Source: Microbulbifer salipaludis
GTDB taxonomy: Bacteria; Pseudomonadota; Gammaproteobacteria; Pseudomonadales; Cellvibrionaceae
Reading direction: 5' to 3'
Assembly: GCF_017303155.1 (NCBI RefSeq)
Contig: NZ_JAEKJR010000001.1
Coordinates: 682,001 to 746,000 of the forward strand
DNA: 64,000 nucleotides
The notes under the pieces are model-generated. The model worked only from the letters and a program-made list of their open reading frames with translations, did no database searches and had not been told where the DNA came from. Shown one piece after another: positions 59,791-64,000 of the stretch. The first letter of the stretch is position 1. Each line of letters starts with the position of its first letter. The position numbers and the translations under genes are program-made.

Positions 59791-61890
59791 TTAGTCGCGG
59801 TTGAACAGGCCCTTGAACCGGTCCTTGAGCTTGTCTTTCAGCTCTTCGGTTTTTTCCTGCACTTTATCGCCGTATTTCTTCTCGGCTTTGTACTTGAGCT
59901 CTTCGCGGATCAGGTCGTCGAGGCGGCGGCTGTCCGGCTTGCAGGTGGTGGCACCGGCCTCGTCAAACTTGGCTTTGCAGCGCAGTGGCAGCGGGCGGTT
60001 ACGCCAGCGACTGTTCTGTACCGAGCAGCCGTTGCCGGATGTCTTCTCGCCTACCAGGGCCAGGCCAAGGGCAAAGTCGAAGTTTTGCTGCTCCAAGTTG
60101 ACGGTGCCGTCGCCGCTGAGTGCGATATTTTCGATGCCGGCATTGATGCCTTCCACCTTGGCCACGTCACCATTCAGGTTCACGCTGGTGCGCAGGTCCT
60201 GCAGGCGGGTTTGTGCGGGCCACTCTCTTTCTGGCAGTGGCGTTTTTTCGGCGTAGCTCACCAGCTGGCACATGCCTTTTTCCAGATTGAAGGGCGCCAG
60301 TGCCAGCTCCTTGGCGTTGAGCTGCACTGCGGCGCGCAGGTTTTTCTGCAGCGCCAGGGTGTCAGCACCGCTGGTCTGGGCCACCCAGGTAAGGTCGGTC
60401 TTGCCAGACAGGGTGACCTTCTTCTGGTCTGCGGCTTCCGGTTCGTCGCTGGCGAACAGCGCTTCCTGGACCTTGGATATTTCTACGCCGCTCAGGCCGC
60501 CACTCAATTCGCCGCGCGCGGTGTTGCCGCGGGCATTGAATACACCGGTGCTGTTCAGGTTGCCACCGTAGAGCCCAGCGGCGAGCTTGTTCAACTGGTA
60601 CAGGCCGTTATTCACGTTCACTGCCAGCTGCGGCTGGTCAATTTCGAAGTCCAGTGCGTGCAGCTTTTCCAGGGTCAGGTCCAGCTTGGCATTGAAGCCG
60701 CGCATGGACTCGAGGGGTAGCGGCACCGGTTGTGCGGCGGTCATATCGGCGCTGAGCTCACTTTGCTCCGGGGCGGCTGCGGGGGGTGGCAGGTAGTCGT
60801 CCACGTTGAGTTCGCCGCCTTTGAGGCTCAGGGAAACACTGGGGATGTCGCCGGCCTGATAGCTCGCGCTGCCGTTGAATTTGTGGCCGTCCAGTGACAG
60901 TTCCAGTGGTTGCAGGCTCATCTGCTTGTCGGTGCCACTGATATCGGACTCGATGGTGAGTCTCTGCAGGGCGCTGCTGCTTTGGGCCTTATAGTCACTA
61001 CCTACGCTCGCAAGCCAGCCGGCAATCGGGTCCACATTGACCTTGAGGTTGAGCTGGATCTGCCAGGGGGCATCGGCCTTGGGGCGGCGCACGTTACCGC
61101 GCAGGTTGACTTCAGCACTGGCGCCGTCGGCGCCGGTAAGTTTGATGTTGGCCGGCTGCAGGCGCAGCCCGTTCAGCCCCTCGTCGATGGCGAGGCTGCT
61201 GTGGATATCGAGTTGGATAGGCTCTGGAAGATCGCTGCCCGCCAGCTCGGCGGCTACGCGCACGTCACCTGGTTTGCCGCCGGGCACCAGGTTGTCGGCG
61301 GAAATCTGTAGTTTGCTCACGGCATACTCGGTGCCGGTTTGCCGGTCGGTGTAGCGCAGCACGCCGTCTTCCAGGCGCAGCTGTTCCAGCGCCAGTTCAA
61401 GGCCACCGGCTGAGGCCTCTTTCTCCTTCGGAACATCCAGAGTGGGCGGGGTTTCGCGCTGGGTCTTCGCGTCCTGGGCGGCTTTCGCCTCCATAGCGTC
61501 GGTAATCAGCTCCCAGTTGCCCTTGCCGTTCTTGTCCACGGTAAGCGCCACCTGGGGGCCGAGCAGAACAATCTCCTGGGCTTCGATGCGCTTGTCCAGC
61601 AGCGGCATCAGTGCCACACCTACCGCGACCTTATCGGCTTCCAGCAGTGATTCACTGGGCAGGGCCAGCGGTGCCAGTTTCACACCTTCGAGCTTTAGCG
61701 CAATGTTGGGCCAGATTTGCCAGCCGATATCGCCGTCGAGTGTCAGGGCGATCCCCTGGTCCGCAGCGAGTTGCACGATTTTGGGCTTGTACTGGTTGGC
61801 ATCGAGGCCGGAAAGGAACCAGGCGACAACGCCGGCAAAAAGTACGAAGAGAACAACGAGGGTGATAAGACCGCGTTTGATCCAAGCCAT
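59791..61890 (-). CDS. asmA: AsmA family protein
   Basis: The 699-residue protein starts with one membrane helix (about 6-27) and the AsmA signature Gly-Leu-Asp-Ala-Asn-Gln-Tyr-Lys-Pro-Lys. The rest is a long beta-rich periplasmic domain ending in a basic helix. AsmA-like proteins bridge the envelope and affect phospholipid transport or outer-membrane assembly. In many gammaproteobacteria it is directly upstream of mutY in the same direction; here its 3' end is separated from mutY by the 34-kb catabolic island. Its promoter lies in the hairpin-rich gap 61891-62053. Confidence 0.92.
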   Translation of the reverse strand: MAWIKRGLITLVVLFVLFAGVVAWFLSGLDANQYKPKIVQLAADQGIALTLDGDIGWQIWPNIALKLEGVKLAPLALPSESLLEADKVAVGVALMPLLDKRIEAQEIVLLGPQVALTVDKNGKGNWELITDAMEAKAAQDAKTQRETPPTLDVPKEKEASAGGLELALEQLRLEDGVLRYTDRQTGTEYAVSKLQISADNLVPGGKPGDVRVAAELAGSDLPEPIQLDIHSSLAIDEGLNGLRLQPANIKLTGADGASAEVNLRGNVRRPKADAPWQIQLNLKVNVDPIAGWLASVGSDYKAQSSSALQRLTIESDISGTDKQMSLQPLELSLDGHKFNGSASYQAGDIPSVSLSLKGGELNVDDYLPPPAAAPEQSELSADMTAAQPVPLPLESMRGFNAKLDLTLEKLHALDFEIDQPQLAVNVNNGLYQLNKLAAGLYGGNLNSTGVFNARGNTARGELSGGLSGVEISKVQEALFASDEPEAADQKKVTLSGKTDLTWVAQTSGADTLALQKNLRAAVQLNAKELALAPFNLEKGMCQLVSYAEKTPLPEREWPAQTRLQDLRTSVNLNGDVAKVEGINAGIENIALSGDGTVNLEQQNFDFALGLALVGEKTSGNGCSVQNSRWRNRPLPLRCKAKFDEAGATTCKPDSRRLDDLIREELKYKAEKKYGDKVQEKTEELKDKLKDRFKGLFNRD

Positions 61891-61929
61891 AAAGAGCGCA
61901 TCCTTATTCGGGAAATGGCGAGAAAAGGG

Positions 61930-61969
61930 GCGACACCGGGAGCACTTGTTGAAGTGCTCCCGGTGTCGC
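61930..61969 (-). repeat. Perfect 18-bp hairpin between lipase and asmA
   Basis: Two 18-base arms, starting GCGACACC and ending GGTGTCGC, surround GTTG. On the minus strand CCCTTTTCT follows, a weak T-run. It may end the lipase transcript or form the asmA leader. Confidence 0.55.
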
Positions 61970-62008
61970 GGATGCGACTATTGAAGCAGTTGCCGGTAGG
62001 AAATGAAA

Positions 62009-62050
62009 CCTCATCCGGCGAGGACCTTGAAGGCGCTACGCCGGATGAGG
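62009..62050 (-). repeat. 12-bp inverted repeat just after the lipase gene
   Basis: CCTCATCCGGCG and its exact complement flank an 18-base loop. It begins four bases after the lipase stop codon. Confidence 0.5.
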
Positions 62051-62053
62051 GGG

Positions 62054-63211
62054 TCAGTGCTCTGTGTGGCGCCCGGCACGCAGCACCAGTTCAGACACAG
62101 CGTTGTGCATGCGGATAAAAATTGTCCGGATGAGCGCGATGGTGATATTGGTGCCATCGGCAACCACGATACCGATCATTCTGCCGAGCCGGATGAGCAG
62201 TCGGGTGACCCAATGGGAAACCTTCTTGCCGAAGTCGTGGGCCTTTTTGAGAAAAATCGCCAGTTGATCCATCAGCGTGAAGGTGGTGGCTCCGGTGACA
62301 ACAAGTGCGATACCAGCAAGTTCTACCACCTTTTTCAATACCCACATCACCGCCTCAGCGGCAACCCAGGCCGTATTCAGTGTTAGCGAGAGGGGGCCAT
62401 CTGACTCGAGCCAGCTCTGGATGCTGCGTTGAATCAGGGTGGGGGGGCGCTTTTTTCTCACCAGGTCCCAATTGTGCTTTTCTTCCCCTCCGGACAGTGA
62501 GGCGATGTAATTGTCCATTTTGTGGTATTGGGCGGGGTTGAGTGCAACGCCGGACTGAAGGAGAAGATCACCGGGCCCGCTATCCGGCACATGGATAAAC
62601 GGCCAAGTAGGGACCATCGCGACAGGATCGGTTCGATGGTAAACGCGAAAAATATTGGAGTCTTCGAGCCGCTTGGTTGCACCATTGGCGAAGAAGTCCA
62701 GGCCTACGCGAGGGCTACCAAACGTATACAGCTTTACCGTTTTATTACTTTTTAACTTTAGATAATCTGCCGCGAGAGTGGCCAGAGCGCCTCCGAGGCT
62801 ATGGCCTACACAGTGAATTGTGTGAACATCGTTCGGCAGGTCATCCACGAAATCGTCGATGCTTTTTACAAAGGATTCAAAGGTGTAATAGAAGCCCTGG
62901 TGCACCAGGCCACCGGTGTGAAATTTTTTCAGTCCTGCGTTCAGGTCGGTTAGCCCGTCATAGAGGCTAGCAGTTCCCTTCAAAGCAACGAAGGAGTGGC
63001 CTGTGTAGTCGTTTATCCCATGTGTCGCAATGCCCATGGTATGTGTGCTTTTCAGAAAAGTGAACGCCCCGGTTTTCCCCTTTAGTTTCGTTTCTTCTAT
63101 GTTGAAGTAGTTTTCGTAGAGCTTCTTAAAGCGCTCCTGACGAAGGCTCAATTTTATGTCGTATATGTCTGATGCGAGTCTTGCTGCAAATTCGGGAGTC
63201 AGGTTATTCAT
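62054..63211 (-). CDS. Class-3 lipase with C-terminal hydrophobic region
   Basis: The 385-residue protein has no signal peptide. A class-3 (fungal-type) lipase domain fills about residues 60-260, with the nucleophile elbow Gly-His-Ser138-Leu-Gly-Gly and a likely Asp in Arg-Thr-Asp-Pro-Val. About residues 280-370 are hydrophobic and basic, suggesting membrane insertion. A signal-less lipase with a membrane-seeking tail beside a secreted small protein is the layout of type VI lipase effectors with their immunity proteins, but no VgrG, PAAR or other T6SS gene is in the window. It starts 3 bp after the upstream gene. Confidence 0.85.
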   Translation of the reverse strand: MNNLTPEFAARLASDIYDIKLSLRQERFKKLYENYFNIEETKLKGKTGAFTFLKSTHTMGIATHGINDYTGHSFVALKGTASLYDGLTDLNAGLKKFHTGGLVHQGFYYTFESFVKSIDDFVDDLPNDVHTIHCVGHSLGGALATLAADYLKLKSNKTVKLYTFGSPRVGLDFFANGATKRLEDSNIFRVYHRTDPVAMVPTWPFIHVPDSGPGDLLLQSGVALNPAQYHKMDNYIASLSGGEEKHNWDLVRKKRPPTLIQRSIQSWLESDGPLSLTLNTAWVAAEAVMWVLKKVVELAGIALVVTGATTFTLMDQLAIFLKKAHDFGKKVSHWVTRLLIRLGRMIGIVVADGTNITIALIRTIFIRMHNAVSELVLRAGRHTEH

Positions 63212-63214
63212 GAA

Positions 63215-63703
63215 TTACTCCCAGGTACATTTTGTGAAAAGCGCAGGGCCGAAATCTCGGTAGATTTTTTCTTCGCTATTCAGGTCACACTTGAGGTCGA
63301 GTGCTTTTCCACCAAGCTCGGAATTCTTTGAAGAATCCCTTTTGGATGCGGACCAGATAACGATTTCCTTTCCGTCATGCACGACGGATATTTCCTGGCC
63401 TACAACGAACTCAGCCGGGATGAATTGCACTGCCGAGCGGCGACGCACCTCGGGGAGAGAGAAATTCCCATCATCATCCGTAACGGTTTCGTCCTGCTCC
63501 ATCGACTGATGCTCCCACTTGCGAATAATTTTGGCATTGCTAATAGGCTTGTCGTCTTTAGTCACTACGCCAGTTACCGGAGAAAAAAAGTAAGCCTTCC
63601 CTGCGTCAAAGATCGACATTGAATATCCTTTAGTGGTGCTGAAGGTGCTAAAAAATGCGCACAGTAAAATAAGTGCCAATTTTGGTGTAATTTTTTGGGT
63701 CAT
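63215..63703 (-). CDS. Secreted small protein beside lipase, candidate immunity protein
   Basis: The 162-residue protein has a signal peptide (about residues 1-28). A beta-sandwich-like domain with Gly-Val-Val-Thr and Val-Thr-Asp-Asp-Asp-Gly-Asn-Phe-Ser-Leu-Pro recalls the carboxypeptidase-regulatory-like fold or DUF6795. Two C-terminal cysteines could form a disulfide. It is followed by the lipase gene after 3 bp. If the lipase is an effector, this periplasmic protein would protect the producer. That role rests on layout only. Confidence 0.7.
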   Translation of the reverse strand: MTQKITPKLALILLCAFFSTFSTTKGYSMSIFDAGKAYFFSPVTGVVTKDDKPISNAKIIRKWEHQSMEQDETVTDDDGNFSLPEVRRRSAVQFIPAEFVVGQEISVVHDGKEIVIWSASKRDSSKNSELGGKALDLKCDLNSEEKIYRDFGPALFTKCTWE

Positions 63704-64000
63704 ATGTGGGCTGGAAATCCGACTACGGATGTTCAGGAAAATTATTTGTTGCTTCGATTCTAACGGTGTTTATTTGGTTGTCGATAGCTTTGATTTGTTA
63801 TTTGTGGTACAGGCGTACAAAGACCGGCGGCGGAGCAGGTTGTATGCGGTGATGGCGGTAAATTTACAGCCTTATTGAACTGTTCAGGATGCAGGTCAAA
63901 AAACAGTTTTCTTGCGTGCTTTCTTTTGATTAGGTAAAAGTCATTGGTTATGTTGACGCTGAACCACGGGGGGTAAATTTCGTTACGTGAATTCCTTTTC
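63704..64000. other. AT-rich stretch without supported gene
   Basis: The last 297 bases are AT-rich and presumably hold the promoter of the small secreted protein at their left end. A rightward 81-codon frame starting at 63633 has no ribosome-binding site or recognisable content and is not called. Confidence 0.5.

Noticed and set aside
62009..62050. Integron attC site or known riboswitch for the 12-bp stem
   Set aside because: No attC core sites and no conserved riboswitch core could be recognised.
63633..63878. 81-codon rightward frame at the right edge
   Set aside because: No ribosome-binding site, overlaps the signal-peptide region of the opposite gene, no recognisable content.
1..64000. 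CRISPR arrays, rRNA genes, prophage genes
   Set aside because: No regularly spaced repeats, rRNA signatures or phage structural genes were seen.

Overview
The window reads as chromosomal DNA of a marine gammaproteobacterium, probably Cellvibrionales and possibly close to Microbulbifer. This is inferred from the high GC content, the yggX-mutY gene pair beside tRNA-Phe, and the wealth of exported proteases, sulfatases and TonB-linked uptake. No CRISPR array, insertion sequence, rRNA or phage gene was seen. One intact tRNA is present, tRNA-Phe(GAA), with one degraded tRNA-Pro-like remnant.

Region 1 (1-16.8 kb) is an envelope redox locus built around a divergent promoter region near 10.4 kb. The leftward arm encodes a mono-heme exported protein, a di-heme LamG lipoprotein, a Tat-exported DUF1501-like protein and the flavin transferase ApbE, followed by three TPR or exported proteins, the last cut by the window edge. 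The rightward arm encodes an HzsA-related di-heme lipoprotein, two outer-membrane beta-barrel proteins, a TlpA-type thioredoxin, a DUF4266 lipoprotein ending in a Cys-Gly-Cys-Asn tail, and a DUF3570 barrel carrying a flavinylation-like motif. Together they suggest an uncharacterised c-heme and flavin based periplasmic or outer-membrane system.

Region 2 (16.8-25.7 kb) holds a CadC-like winged-helix/TPR regulator, a large multidomain subtilase with three 11-bp-spaced repeats upstream of it, a DUF1810 protein, a tRNA-Pro remnant, an AT-rich stretch with uncertain ORFs, tRNA-Phe, yggX and mutY.

Region 3 (25.7-59.7 kb) is a catabolic island inserted between mutY and asmA, genes that are adjacent in many gammaproteobacteria. 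It encodes a TonB-dependent receptor, two formylglycine sulfatases, an SdsA-like alkylsulfatase, another exported metallo-beta-lactamase hydrolase, a DhlA-like haloalkane dehalogenase, FadD and acyl-CoA dehydrogenase, an old-yellow-enzyme, SDR, MDR and Fe-alcohol dehydrogenases, five GST-fold proteins, a patatin, DUF2855 and DUF1254 proteins and a TetR regulator. Six copies of a 17-bp palindrome of the form TGNCATA-N3-TATGNCA lie upstream of nearly all its transcription units, so the island is probably one regulon. One SDR gene is broken by an extra copy of a CTGC tetranucleotide. The substrate is unknown; sulfated and/or halogenated lipid-like molecules are the best guess.

Region 4 (59.8-64 kb) holds asmA, then a class-3 lipase next to a secreted small protein that together resemble an effector/immunity pair, and a final AT-rich stretch without a supported gene.
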